Positions 1 through 8,907 of a stretch of DNA of 64,000 nucleotides are shown here, in pieces; positions within the stretch are counted from its first letter, which is position 1; each line of letters begins with the position of its first letter. The translations under genes were made by a program, and so were the position numbers. The stretch spans positions 4,902,880 to 4,966,879 of the forward strand of contig NZ_CP080997.1 of the NCBI RefSeq assembly GCF_019645815.1. The letters are read 5' to 3'. Source of the stretch: Mycolicibacter heraklionensis (GTDB taxonomy: Bacteria > Actinomycetota > Actinomycetes > Mycobacteriales > Mycobacteriaceae). The notes below the pieces were generated by a model, which was not told where the DNA came from, ran no database searches, and worked only from the letters and a program-made list of their open reading frames with translations.

Positions 1-1
1 G

Positions 2-577
2 TCGCTGGACGGCGGCACTGTCACCTGGAATTCCGACGGCAACCGGCCACGTACCGGTGTGGTGTTCCAGCGGCCGCTGCTGATGCCCTGGCTCACCGTC
101 GCCGACAATGTGGCCTACGCACGGCGATTCGCCGCCCACCGCGCTGACTTCGACCCGGCGCGCGCCGCTGAGTTGATGGCCCGATTCGGTGTCGACCAGC
201 TGGCCGATCGCTACCCCGATCAGCTGTCGGGAGGTCAGGCGCAACGGGTGGCCATTCTGCGCGCGGTGGCCACCAACCCGCGGTTGTTGTTGCTCGACGA
301 ACCGTTCAGCGCCCTGGACCCGACCACCCGCACCGACCTACAGGGCTGGCTGGCGCAGTTGGCAGCGGAGCTGGGGGTGACCGTTGTCCTGGTGACTCAC
401 GATGTCGACGAAGCACTGCGGCTGGCCGAGCGGGTCGTGCTGCTCGGCGCCGACGGGCGACTGCGCAACGAGTGGCTGGTCGGCGGCACCGCAGCGGACG
501 ATCACGCCGGCCTGCGACAGGAGATCTTGGCGCACTACGACGCCGACCGCGTCGGCGACGTAGGAGTGCGGGCGTGA
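2..577 (+). CDS. ABC transporter ATP-binding protein, nitrate/sulfonate/taurine type (5' truncated)
   Basis: This is the C-terminal 191 residues of an ABC ATPase; the reading frame is open to the window edge, so the Walker A loop and start lie upstream. Visible in order are the Q-loop (VFQRPLLMPW), the ABC signature LSGGQAQR, Walker B followed by the D-loop (LLLLDEPFSALDP) and the switch histidine (VLVTHDVDEA). The short helical region and the 'LLMPWLTV' Q-loop are typical of the SsuB/TauB/NrtD group that energises uptake of nitrate, sulfonates or similar small anions. Its stop overlaps the GTG start of the binding-protein gene by four bases, so the three genes form one translationally coupled operon. 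The substrate cannot be read from the sequence. Confidence 0.9.
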   Translation, partial: SLDGGTVTWNSDGNRPRTGVVFQRPLLMPWLTVADNVAYARRFAAHRADFDPARAAELMARFGVDQLADRYPDQLSGGQAQRVAILRAVATNPRLLLLDEPFSALDPTTRTDLQGWLAQLAAELGVTVVLVTHDVDEALRLAERVVLLGADGRLRNEWLVGGTAADDHAGLRQEILAHYDADRVGDVGVRA

Positions 578-1743
578 CCACGCTGACCCGGCGCGGCCTG
601 CTGATCGGCGCGGCGGCTGCCGCGGCGGCCGGCGGCGTCTTCGGGATCGGCGATCTGGCCCGCAGTGCCACCGTCGGCCGCGCCTCCGACAGCACCGGCC
701 CGCTGCGCATCGGTTACCTGCCGATCACTGACGCCGCCCCACTGTTGCTGGCGCACAGCGCCGCGTTGTATCCGGCCGGGCTGGTCAGTTCGGCCAAACC
801 CGTGCTGTTCCGCAGCTGGGCAGCGCTGGGCGAGGCCTTCGTCACCGGCAAAGTGGATGTGGTGCATCTACTGATGCCGATGGCCGTCCAGCTGCGCTAC
901 GCCCTGGGCGGCGGCGTTCGAGTATTGGGCTGGAATCACACCAACGGCTCGGCGCTGACCGTGGCGCCGCACATCAAGGACCTGGCGGACCTGGCCGGCA
1001 CCCAAGTGGCCATCCCGTTCTGGTGGTCCATCCACAACATCGTGCTGCAGCAGCTGCTGCGCGCGCACGGATTGCGACCAGTCGTGCGACGCAGCGCTTC
1101 TCGCGCCGCACGCACCGTGGAGCTGATCGTGATGAGCCCATCGGACATGGTGCCCGCACTGGCCAACCGCTCGATCGGCGGCTACGTCGTGGCAGACCCG
1201 TTCAACGCGGTCGCCCAGATCAAGAAGATCGGCCGCATCCACACCTTCCTCGGCGACGTCTGGCGTGACCACGCCTGCTGCGTGCTCATCACCCGCGACG
1301 ACGTGATCGCCCAGCGACCCACCGCCATCCAACAGGTGACCGACGCCGTGGTCGGCGCCCAGCTGCTGCTGAACTCCGACCGCGTCAAAGCGGCCAAAGC
1401 CCTTGGCGGGGGCCACTACCTGCCGCAACCGGTGCCGGCGGTGCAGCTGGCGCTCACCTATCCCGATCCCCCGTATCCGCTGGCGCATCCGGACTGGCAG
1501 CCGCAGCGGTTGGGCTTCACCCCGTTTCCCTTTGCCGGCTTCACCCACCGCCTCGTCGAGGCCATGGGTGAGACGGTCATCGACGGCGATCGCCGCTTCC
1601 TGGACCGATTGGATCCCGCCCGGGTGCACGCTGACCTCGTCGACGACCAGTTCGTGCGATCTGCCCTGGCGCAACACGGCGGGCCCGGCGCGTTCGGCCT
1701 GGCCGCATCCCTCACCCGAGAAGAACAGGTACTCGCCTCATGA
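574..1743 (+). CDS. ABC transporter substrate-binding protein, SsuA/NrtA-like, Tat-exported
   Basis: A 389-residue periplasmic binding protein. The GTG start at 574 overlaps the stop of the ATPase gene (GTGA), which decides the start. Residues 5-12 read TRRGLLIG, a twin-arginine motif, followed by an Ala-rich hydrophobic segment, so export by Tat is likely. The body begins with 'PLRIGYLPITDAAPL', the usual first strand of NMT1/SsuA-like proteins, and contains 'YVVADPFNAVAQ', the hinge region seen in nitrate and sulfonate binding proteins. It should capture a small solute outside the membrane for the permease encoded next. The position beside gltBD and glnA makes a nitrogen source attractive, but this is inference; sulfonates or a thiamine-precursor-like ligand are equally possible. 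Confidence 0.85.
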   Translation: MTTLTRRGLLIGAAAAAAAGGVFGIGDLARSATVGRASDSTGPLRIGYLPITDAAPLLLAHSAALYPAGLVSSAKPVLFRSWAALGEAFVTGKVDVVHLLMPMAVQLRYALGGGVRVLGWNHTNGSALTVAPHIKDLADLAGTQVAIPFWWSIHNIVLQQLLRAHGLRPVVRRSASRAARTVELIVMSPSDMVPALANRSIGGYVVADPFNAVAQIKKIGRIHTFLGDVWRDHACCVLITRDDVIAQRPTAIQQVTDAVVGAQLLLNSDRVKAAKALGGGHYLPQPVPAVQLALTYPDPPYPLAHPDWQPQRLGFTPFPFAGFTHRLVEAMGETVIDGDRRFLDRLDPARVHADLVDDQFVRSALAQHGGPGAFGLAASLTREEQVLAS

Positions 1744-2561
1744 CGACCGTCGCAGTGCAGCGCAGTGACCAGCCCGGCCCCGGTGCCGATGCGGGCGGGC
1801 GGTCTCGGTGGTGGCCGCGGGTATGGCCGCCGGTCGCCAGTGTCGGCGTTGCCATCACGCTGTGGTGGGCGGCCACATCTGCACTCTGCGCGCCGCAGTC
1901 ACTGCTGCGGCAGACCGCACCGCAGCATGTCCTTGCGGCGCTGGCGGACCTGGTCAGTCGGGGCGTGCTGGTGGCCGACACCGCCGTGAGCCTCTACCGT
2001 CTGCTGATCGGTCTGCTGATCGCCGCGCTGGTCGGCATCCCGGCCGGCCTGCTCATCGGCCTGAGCCGCACCGCGGAGCGGGCGGCCGGGCCGGTGGTGG
2101 CGTTCCTGCGGATGATCTCTCCGCTGTCGTGGACCCCGATCACCGTGGCGGTGTTCGGTATCGGCAGCCAGCCGGTGATCTTCCTGATCGCCGCCGCGGC
2201 GGTCTGGCCGGTGCTGCTCGGAACGGTCGCCGGGGTACATGCGATCGACCCGGGATATCTCCATGTCGCGCGGTCGTTGCACGCCAGCCGGTTCGAGCAG
2301 TTGACCGCAGTGGTGCTGCCGGCGGTCCGCGTACAGGTACAGAACGGTCTGCGGCTCGCCCTCGGCATCGCCTGGGTGGTGCTGGTGCCTGCCGAAATGC
2401 TCGGCGTGCGGTCCGGTCTCGGGTACCAGATCCTCAACGCCCGCGATCAGCTCGCCTACGACCAGGTGGTCGCGGTGATCGCCGTCATCGGTGTACTGGG
2501 CTACCTGCTCGACCTGGCGGCCCGCATCCTGCTCGCGCCACGCCGCCACGCGCAGCGCTGA
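1740..2561 (+). CDS. ABC transporter permease, SsuC/NrtB-like
   Basis: A 273-residue integral membrane permease of the BPD_transp_1 type with about six hydrophobic segments. The cytoplasmic EAA-like loop that contacts the ATPase is visible around 'LHASRFEQLTAVVLPAVRVQ', and 'GLRLALGIAWVVLVPAEMLG' is the conserved C-terminal segment of the sulfonate/nitrate/taurine permeases. The ATG overlaps the previous stop (ATGA at 1740-1743). It forms the membrane channel of the importer with the two upstream proteins. The operon ends here: the next gene lies 21 bases away on the opposite strand, and no obvious terminator hairpin fits in the gap. Confidence 0.88.
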   Translation: MTTVAVQRSDQPGPGADAGGRSRWWPRVWPPVASVGVAITLWWAATSALCAPQSLLRQTAPQHVLAALADLVSRGVLVADTAVSLYRLLIGLLIAALVGIPAGLLIGLSRTAERAAGPVVAFLRMISPLSWTPITVAVFGIGSQPVIFLIAAAAVWPVLLGTVAGVHAIDPGYLHVARSLHASRFEQLTAVVLPAVRVQVQNGLRLALGIAWVVLVPAEMLGVRSGLGYQILNARDQLAYDQVVAVIAVIGVLGYLLDLAARILLAPRRHAQR

Positions 2562-2582
2562 TACCTGACCAGCTGCCCGCTG

Positions 2583-4034
2583 CTACCGAATGGGTGCCGC
2601 CGTCGAGACGATCGGCAACGGCAATGCGGTGCGACCCATCAGATAACGGTCCACACTGGCCGCTGCGGAGCGTCCTTCGGCGATCGCCCAGACGATCAGG
2701 GACTGGCCTCGACCCATGTCCCCGGCGACGTAGACACCCGGCACCGCGGTGGCGTACTCCGCGTCGCGTGCCACGGTGCCGCGTTCGGTGAACTCCACAC
2801 CCAGGTCGGCCAGCAGCGGCGAGCGTTCCGGCCCGACGAAGCCCATCGCGAGCAGCACCAGGTCGGCTTCCAGCTCGAAGTCGGTGCCGTCCACCTTCTC
2901 GAAACCGCCGCCCCGGCGGCGCACCTCGTGGGCCCGCAACCCGGTCACCCGGCCGTCGCGTCCGGTGAACGCCTCGGTGTTGACCGAGAACACCCGCTCA
3001 CCACCCTCTTCGTGCGCTGACGTCGTCCGCATGATCAACGGATAGGTCGGCCACGGCGTGGAGGGGTCACGAATCTCCGGAGGGCGCGGCATGATCTCGA
3101 ACTGGTGCACGCAGGTCCCGCCCTGGCGGTGCACCGTGCCCAGGCAGTCGGCGCCGGTGTCACCACCACCGATGATGACCACCTTCTTGCCGTGCGCGGT
3201 GATCGGGGGCTCGGCCAGATCGCCGGCCTGCACCCGGTTCGCCCACGGCAGGTATTCCATCGCCTGATGGATGCCGTCCAGCTCCCGGCCCGGAACCGGC
3301 AGGTCGCGCCAGGCGGTAGCACCGCCGGCCAACACAACAGCGTCGAAGTCCGCGCGCAGCTGCTCGACCGTCAGGTCCACGCCGACGTTCACACCGGTCT
3401 GGAACGTCGTTCCCTCGCCGACCATCTGCTCCAGCCGCCGGTCCAGGATTCGCTTCTCCATCTTGAATTCTGGAATGCCGTAGCGCAGCAGCCCACCGAT
3501 CCGGTCGTCGCGCTCGAACACCGTGACGGTGTGCCCCGCCCGAGTCAGCTGCTGGGCAGCAGCCAAGCCTGCCGGACCGGAACCCACCACCGCGACGGAC
3601 TTGCCGGTGAGCACCGACGGCCGGATCGGCTCCGCCCAGCCCTCTTGGAAGCCGCGCTCGACGATCTCGTATTCGACCTGCTTGATGGTCACCGGCGGCT
3701 GGTTGATGCCCAGCACACAGGCGGGCTCGCATGGCGCGGGACAGAGCCGCCCGGTGAAGTCTGGGAAGTTGTTCGTGGCATGCAGCCGATCGAACGCCTC
3801 ACGCCAGCGCCCGGTACGCACCAGGTCGTTCCACTCCGGGATGAGATTGCCCAACGGGCAGCCGTTGTGGCAGAAAGGAATACCGCAGTCCATGCAGCGT
3901 CCCGCCTGCTGACGCAGGGTGTCCTCGGCGAAATCCTGATACACCTCGTTCCAGTCGCCCAGCCGCTCCGAGACCGGTCGACGCAGCGGCAGGATGCGCT
4001 GGGTGTTGGTGAGAAATCCTCTCGGGTCAGCCAT
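2583..4034 (-). CDS. gltD: Glutamate synthase [NADPH] small subunit
   Basis: 483 residues, the usual length of GltD. It takes electrons from NADPH through FAD and two [4Fe-4S] clusters to the large subunit. The N-terminal cysteine clusters are clear: CMDCGIPFCHNGCP and RLCPAPCEPAC. The FAD-binding Rossmann motif (VVGSGPAGLAAA) and the NAD(P)H-binding one (VIIGGGDTGADC) follow in the expected order, with 'YVAGDMGRGQSLIVWAIAEG' near the C terminus closing the FAD site. The gene overlaps the end of gltB by eight bases, so the two subunits are translationally coupled from a promoter upstream of gltB. Corresponds to Rv3858c of H37Rv from memory. Confidence 0.97.
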   Translation of the reverse strand: MADPRGFLTNTQRILPLRRPVSERLGDWNEVYQDFAEDTLRQQAGRCMDCGIPFCHNGCPLGNLIPEWNDLVRTGRWREAFDRLHATNNFPDFTGRLCPAPCEPACVLGINQPPVTIKQVEYEIVERGFQEGWAEPIRPSVLTGKSVAVVGSGPAGLAAAQQLTRAGHTVTVFERDDRIGGLLRYGIPEFKMEKRILDRRLEQMVGEGTTFQTGVNVGVDLTVEQLRADFDAVVLAGGATAWRDLPVPGRELDGIHQAMEYLPWANRVQAGDLAEPPITAHGKKVVIIGGGDTGADCLGTVHRQGGTCVHQFEIMPRPPEIRDPSTPWPTYPLIMRTTSAHEEGGERVFSVNTEAFTGRDGRVTGLRAHEVRRRGGGFEKVDGTDFELEADLVLLAMGFVGPERSPLLADLGVEFTERGTVARDAEYATAVPGVYVAGDMGRGQSLIVWAIAEGRSAAASVDRYLMGRTALPLPIVSTAAPIR

Positions 4035-7000
4035 GAGCCGCCGCCATAATCGCCTCCTCTGGATCTGTGCCGCTGGCTTTCGCCTCGGCGACCGCGGCGA
4101 GCACTCGCCGGTAGTCGCGCGGCATCACTTTGACGAAGTCCCTTCCGCGGTTGGCCCAATCGGCCAGGATCGCGCGGGCGGGCACCGAGTCGGTGGCGGC
4201 GGCATGCGCCGCCAGCACGTCACGCAGCCAGGCCACGTCGTCGGCGTCGAAATCGTCGAACGTGTCGAGGTCAACCATCTCGGTGTTCAGCCGGGCACCC
4301 AGCTCCCGGTCCGGGTCATAGACGTAGGCCACTCCCCCGGACATGCCGGCGGCGAAGTTGCGCCCGGTCGGGCCCAACACCACCACTTTGCCCCCGGTCA
4401 TGTACTCACAGCCGTGGTCGCCGACTCCCTCGACCACCGCCACCGCACCGGAGTTGCGGACCGCGAACCGTTCGCCGACCACGCCCCGCAAAAACACTTC
4501 GCCGGACGTGGCACCGAACAGAATCACGTTGCCGCCGATGATGTTTTCCTCCGCGATGTAGCCGACCGGCGCATCCAGCGGGGGGCGGACCACGATCCGG
4601 CCACCGGACAGACCCTTGGCGACATAGTCGTTGGCGTCGCCAAAGACCCGCAGGGTGATGCCCGGAGGGAGGAATGCACCGAAGCTGTTGCCGGCCGACC
4701 CGGTGAAGGTGATGTCGATGGTTCCGTCCGGCAACCCCTGGGCACCATAGGCTTTGGTGACCTCATAGCCGAGCATGGTGCCGACAGTCCGGTTGACGTT
4801 GGATATCGCGCTGGTGAATTGCACCGGGGTGCCCGAATCGAGAGCCTCGCGGCTCATAGCGATCAACTGCTGGTCCAATGCCTTGTCCAGACCGTGGTCC
4901 TGACTGGAGGTGCAGTACAGATCCTGGTTCATGAACGCTGACTCCGGTTCGTGCAGAACCGGTGCGAGGTCGAGCTTGTGCGCCTTCCAGTGGGCGCGGG
5001 CCAACGTGGTGTCCAGCGCGTTCACTTGCCCGACTGCCTCGTTGATGGTGCGGAATCCCAATGCCGCAAGGTACTCGCGAACCTCTTCGGCGATGAACCA
5101 GAAGAAGTTCTCGACGAACTCCGGCCGGCCACTGAACCTTTCGCGCAGCTCCGGGTTCTGAGTTGCCACCCCCACCGGGCAGGTATCCAGATGGCAGACC
5201 CGCATCATGATGCAACCCGAGACCACCAACGGCGCAGTGGCGAAGCCGAATTCCTCGGCCCCCAGCAGCGCCGCGATCACCACGTCGCGCCCGGTCTTGA
5301 GCTGGCCGTCCACCTGCACCACAATCCGGTCCCGAAGTCCGTTGAGCAGCAACGTCTGCTGGGTTTCGGCCAGGCCCAGCTCCCACGGAGCTCCGGCGTG
5401 CTTGAGTGAGGTCAGCGGCGCCGCCCCAGTGCCCCCGTCGTGACCGGAGATCAACACCACGTCGGCGTGCGCCTTGGACACTCCCGCCGCCACTGTTCCC
5501 ACACCGTTCTCGGCGACCAGCTTCACGTGGATGCGAGCCTCCGGGTTGGCGTTCTTCAGGTCGTGGATCAGCTGCTTGAGGTCCTCGATGGAGTAGATGT
5601 CGTGGTGCGGCGGTGGAGAGATCAGCCCGACGCCCGGGGTGGCGTGCCGGACCTCGGCGATCCACGGATACACCTTGTTGCCCGGAAGCTGACCGCCCTC
5701 GCCGGGCTTGGCCCCCTGCGCGATCTTGATCTGCAGGTCGGTGCAGTTGACCAGGTATTCGCTCGTCACGCCGAATCGCGCCGAGGCGACCTGCTTGATC
5801 GCGCTACGCCGCCAGGAACCGTCGGCGTCGGGAAGGAAACGGTCGGCGTGCTCGCCGCCCTCACCGCAGTTGGAGCGGCCGCCGATCCGGTTCATCGCGA
5901 TCGCCAGGGTTTCGTGTGCCTCGGCGGAGATCGATCCGTAACTCATCGCGCCGGTCGCGAACCGTTTGACGATCTCGGTGGCCGGTTCCACCTCTTCCAG
6001 AGGAACCGGTGGCCGCTCCCCGGCCTTGAACCGCAGCAGACCGCGCAGCGTGGCCAGGCGTTCACTCTGGTCGTCGACCAGCTTGGTGTACTCCCTGAAG
6101 ACCTCGTACTGGCCGGTCCGGGTGGAGTGCTGCAGTTTGAACACCGTCTCCGGGTTGAACAGGTGGTGTTCGCCCTCGCGACGCCACTGGTATTCCCCGC
6201 CCACCGGCAGTTCGCGGTACGCCCGCTCTTCCGGGCGGTCCAGGTAGGCCAGCCCGTGGCGGGCGGCGACATCGGCGGCGATGTCGTCGAGGGTGATACC
6301 GCCGATCGGGCAGTACAGGCCGGTGAAGTACTGGTCGAGAACGTCTTGGGAGATACCGATGGGCTGGAACAGCTGCGCGCCGGTATAGGACGCCCGCGTC
6401 GAGATCCCCATCTTGGACATGACTTTCAGCACACCCTTGGCGGCGGCCTTGGCGTAGTTGGACAACGCCTTGTCACGGTCTTGGGGCCCCTGCAAGCCTT
6501 CGATTAGGCCCCGGTCGAGCATGTCCTCGACGGACTCGAACGCCATGTACGGGTTGATGGCGGCGGCACCGAACCCGATCAGCGCCGCCATGTGATGCAC
6601 CTCGCGGGCGTCACCGGACTCCACCACCAAGCCCACCTTGGTGCGGGTCCGCTCGGCGACCAGGTGATGATGCACCGCGGCCGTGGCCAACAGCGACGGG
6701 ATGGGAGCCATCGTCTCGTCGGACTCCCGGTCGGAGATCACCAGGAAGCTGGCACCCTCGGCGATCGCCTCCGAGGCCCGAGCGCACACCTGCTTGAGCG
6801 CTGCGCGCAGTCCGGCACCGCCGGCGGCAGGCGGATACAGGCAGCTGATGACGGCCGTGGACAGCCCGTGCGGCCCCCGGGAACCGATCCGCTGCTGCGG
6901 GTCCAGCTTTACCAGCTTCGCCAGCTCGGAGTTGCTCAGGATCGGCTGCGGCAGCACGATCTGCCGCCAGGTGGGTTCTTCGGTGTTGAGCAGATCACCC

Positions 7001-8643
7001 TCCGGGCCGAGCGCGCCCTGCAGGCTGGTGATCACCTCTTCACGGATGGCGTCCAACGGTGGGTTGGTGACCTGGGCGAACAACTGCTGGAAGTAGTCGA
7101 ACAGCAGGCGCGGGCGCGCCGAGAGCACCGCCACCGGGGTGTCAGTACCCATCGATCCGATCGGCTCGGCGCCGGCACGCGCCATCGGCGCGAGCACCAG
7201 ATTGAGCTCTTCGTAGGTGTAGCCGAATATCTGCTGGCGCAACAGGACCCGGTGACGCTCCATCCGGGCTGCGTCACCGGGGGGAAGCTCGTCGATGCCG
7301 ATCAGGCACTCATCGATCCACTGCTGGTACGGCCGTTCGCCGGCCAGCGTCGACTTGATCTCACGATCGGAGATGATCCGCCCGGCGGCGGTGTCCACCA
7401 GGAACATCTTCCCGGGCTGCAACCGCTGCCGGTGCACCACAGTGGCCGGGTCCAGGTCGAGCACTCCGGCCTCGGACGCCATCACCACCAGCCCGTCTTC
7501 GGTGACCCAGATACGCGATGGCCGCAAGCCGTTGCGGTCCAACACCGCGCCCACCACCGTGCCGTCGGTGAAGGTCATGGAGGCCGGGCCGTCCCAGGGC
7601 TCCATGAGCGAGTCGTGGTACTCGTAAAAAGCCCGGGTGGGCCCGTCCATGCTTTCGTGCCGTTCCCAGGCCTCCGGGATCATCATCAGCACCGCGTGCG
7701 GCAGGCTGCGGCCACCCAGGTGCAGCAGCTCGAGCACTTCGTCGAACCGAGCCGTGTCGGAGGCGCCCGGCGTGCAGATCGGGAACAGCTTGTCGGCGCT
7801 GCGCTGGCCGCCTTCGGGGCCGAAGACGTCGGTGCGGATCAGCGCCTCGCGGGCGCGCATCCAGTTCTCGTTGCCGGTGACGGTGTTGATCTCGCCGTTG
7901 TGCGCGATACGGCGGAACGGATGGGCCAGCGGCCACGACGGGAAGGTGTTGGTGGAGAACCGAGAATGCACGATGCCCAGCGCGCTCTGCATCCGCTCGT
8001 CGGCCAGGTCGGGGTAGAACGCCTTGAGCTGCGGCGTGGTCAACATGCCCTTGTACACCATGGTCCGGCTGGAAAGGCTTGGGAAATAGACGGACTCCCG
8101 TCCCGGACCATCCTGTCCGGGACCCTTGCTGCCCAGCTCGTGCTCGGCGCGCTTGCGCACCACATAGGCCCGGCGCTCCAGGGCCATGCCCGACGCCCCG
8201 CCGATGAACAGCTGCCGGAAGGTCGGCATCGCATCCCGAGCCAGCGCGCCCAACGACGAGTCGTCGATCGGTACCTCGCGCCAGCCGAGCACCTGCAGGC
8301 CCTCGGCCTCGACGATCTTCTCCAGGCCGACACACGCTGCCGCCGACTCTTTGGCCGACTGCGGAAGAAAGGCGATCCCGGTGGCGTAACTGCCTTCGGG
8401 CGGCAGGTCGAAATCGGTTACGGCGCGCAGGAATAGGTCCGGAATCTGAATCAGGATCCCGGCGCCGTCACCGCTGTTCGGTTCGGCTCCGGCAGCGCCG
8501 CGGTGCTCCAGGTTGAGCAGCGCCGTGATCGACTTGTCGACGATGTCGCGACTGCGCCGGCCATGGATATCGACCACCATGGCCACCCCACACGCGTCGT
8601 GTTCGAACGCGGGGTTGTAGAGCCCCACCCGACTGGGTGCCAT
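4027..8643 (-). CDS. gltB: Glutamate synthase [NADPH] large subunit
   Basis: 1538 residues from the ATG at 8643. The frame extends to a TTG at 8691, but I chose 8643 because the protein then begins MAPSRVGLYNPAFEHDACG like other mycobacterial GltB, with AGGTGG just upstream. The Cys of HDACG is the amidotransferase nucleophile exposed after propeptide removal. Order of domains: class II glutamine amidotransferase (about residues 16-420), central domain, FMN-binding synthase domain with the [3Fe-4S] ligands in CIMMRVCHLDTCPVG, and the C-terminal beta-helix rich in glycine. It makes two glutamates from glutamine and 2-oxoglutarate, with glutamine supplied by glutamine synthetase, encoded divergently next door. 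Confidence 0.97.
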   Translation of the reverse strand: MAPSRVGLYNPAFEHDACGVAMVVDIHGRRSRDIVDKSITALLNLEHRGAAGAEPNSGDGAGILIQIPDLFLRAVTDFDLPPEGSYATGIAFLPQSAKESAAACVGLEKIVEAEGLQVLGWREVPIDDSSLGALARDAMPTFRQLFIGGASGMALERRAYVVRKRAEHELGSKGPGQDGPGRESVYFPSLSSRTMVYKGMLTTPQLKAFYPDLADERMQSALGIVHSRFSTNTFPSWPLAHPFRRIAHNGEINTVTGNENWMRAREALIRTDVFGPEGGQRSADKLFPICTPGASDTARFDEVLELLHLGGRSLPHAVLMMIPEAWERHESMDGPTRAFYEYHDSLMEPWDGPASMTFTDGTVVGAVLDRNGLRPSRIWVTEDGLVVMASEAGVLDLDPATVVHRQRLQPGKMFLVDTAAGRIISDREIKSTLAGERPYQQWIDECLIGIDELPPGDAARMERHRVLLRQQIFGYTYEELNLVLAPMARAGAEPIGSMGTDTPVAVLSARPRLLFDYFQQLFAQVTNPPLDAIREEVITSLQGALGPEGDLLNTEEPTWRQIVLPQPILSNSELAKLVKLDPQQRIGSRGPHGLSTAVISCLYPPAAGGAGLRAALKQVCARASEAIAEGASFLVISDRESDETMAPIPSLLATAAVHHHLVAERTRTKVGLVVESGDAREVHHMAALIGFGAAAINPYMAFESVEDMLDRGLIEGLQGPQDRDKALSNYAKAAAKGVLKVMSKMGISTRASYTGAQLFQPIGISQDVLDQYFTGLYCPIGGITLDDIAADVAARHGLAYLDRPEERAYRELPVGGEYQWRREGEHHLFNPETVFKLQHSTRTGQYEVFREYTKLVDDQSERLATLRGLLRFKAGERPPVPLEEVEPATEIVKRFATGAMSYGSISAEAHETLAIAMNRIGGRSNCGEGGEHADRFLPDADGSWRRSAIKQVASARFGVTSEYLVNCTDLQIKIAQGAKPGEGGQLPGNKVYPWIAEVRHATPGVGLISPPPHHDIYSIEDLKQLIHDLKNANPEARIHVKLVAENGVGTVAAGVSKAHADVVLISGHDGGTGAAPLTSLKHAGAPWELGLAETQQTLLLNGLRDRIVVQVDGQLKTGRDVVIAALLGAEEFGFATAPLVVSGCIMMRVCHLDTCPVGVATQNPELRERFSGRPEFVENFFWFIAEEVREYLAALGFRTINEAVGQVNALDTTLARAHWKAHKLDLAPVLHEPESAFMNQDLYCTSSQDHGLDKALDQQLIAMSREALDSGTPVQFTSAISNVNRTVGTMLGYEVTKAYGAQGLPDGTIDITFTGSAGNSFGAFLPPGITLRVFGDANDYVAKGLSGGRIVVRPPLDAPVGYIAEENIIGGNVILFGATSGEVFLRGVVGERFAVRNSGAVAVVEGVGDHGCEYMTGGKVVVLGPTGRNFAAGMSGGVAYVYDPDRELGARLNTEMVDLDTFDDFDADDVAWLRDVLAAHAAATDSVPARAILADWANRGRDFVKVMPRDYRRVLAAVAEAKASGTDPEEAIMAAAHG

Positions 8644-8775
8644 CGCCACCTGACCCTTCGCACGTCCTTGCCCGTTGCCCGGTATGGACAAGCGGTCAAG
8701 GGGATTGGTCCGTGCGACGTTGAACGGCGTTCCTGCCTGAAAAATCTCACAGGCAACGCCACGATATACCCCGAC

Positions 8776-8791
8776 CTAGCAAACATGCTAG
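8776..8791. promoter_or_regulatory. Inverted repeat in the gltB-glnA divergent promoter region
   Basis: CTAGC, six bases, GCTAG: a short perfect inverted repeat in the 264-base region between the divergent gltB and glnA genes. Such symmetry suits a dimeric regulator or may be chance. No regulator gene lies nearby. Confidence 0.25.
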
Positions 8792-8825
8792 TTCGCAGGA
8801 CAGCGAGCTTCCCGTGAGGTTTGTG

Positions 8826-8841
8826 TTACGCCAACGCAATA
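8826..8841 (+). promoter_or_regulatory. Possible GlnR-type box upstream of glnA
   Basis: GTTAC, six bases, GCAAT lies 66-82 bases before the glnA start. It resembles the actinobacterial GlnR site (GTNAC-N6-GNAAC) with one departure in the second half. GlnR controls nitrogen assimilation genes in mycobacteria, so the location is right, but the match is short and unproven. Confidence 0.25.
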
Positions 8842-8907
8842 ACTGGATGATGTCCAGGAAATGTGTGCTGCCTATCGTTTGGCTGTCTGCACGTGAAGGA
8901 GACCAAT

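Noticed and set aside
6592..8436. A 614-codon plus-strand open frame antisense to gltB
   Set aside because: No recognisable domain; gltB on the other strand is certain over this whole stretch.
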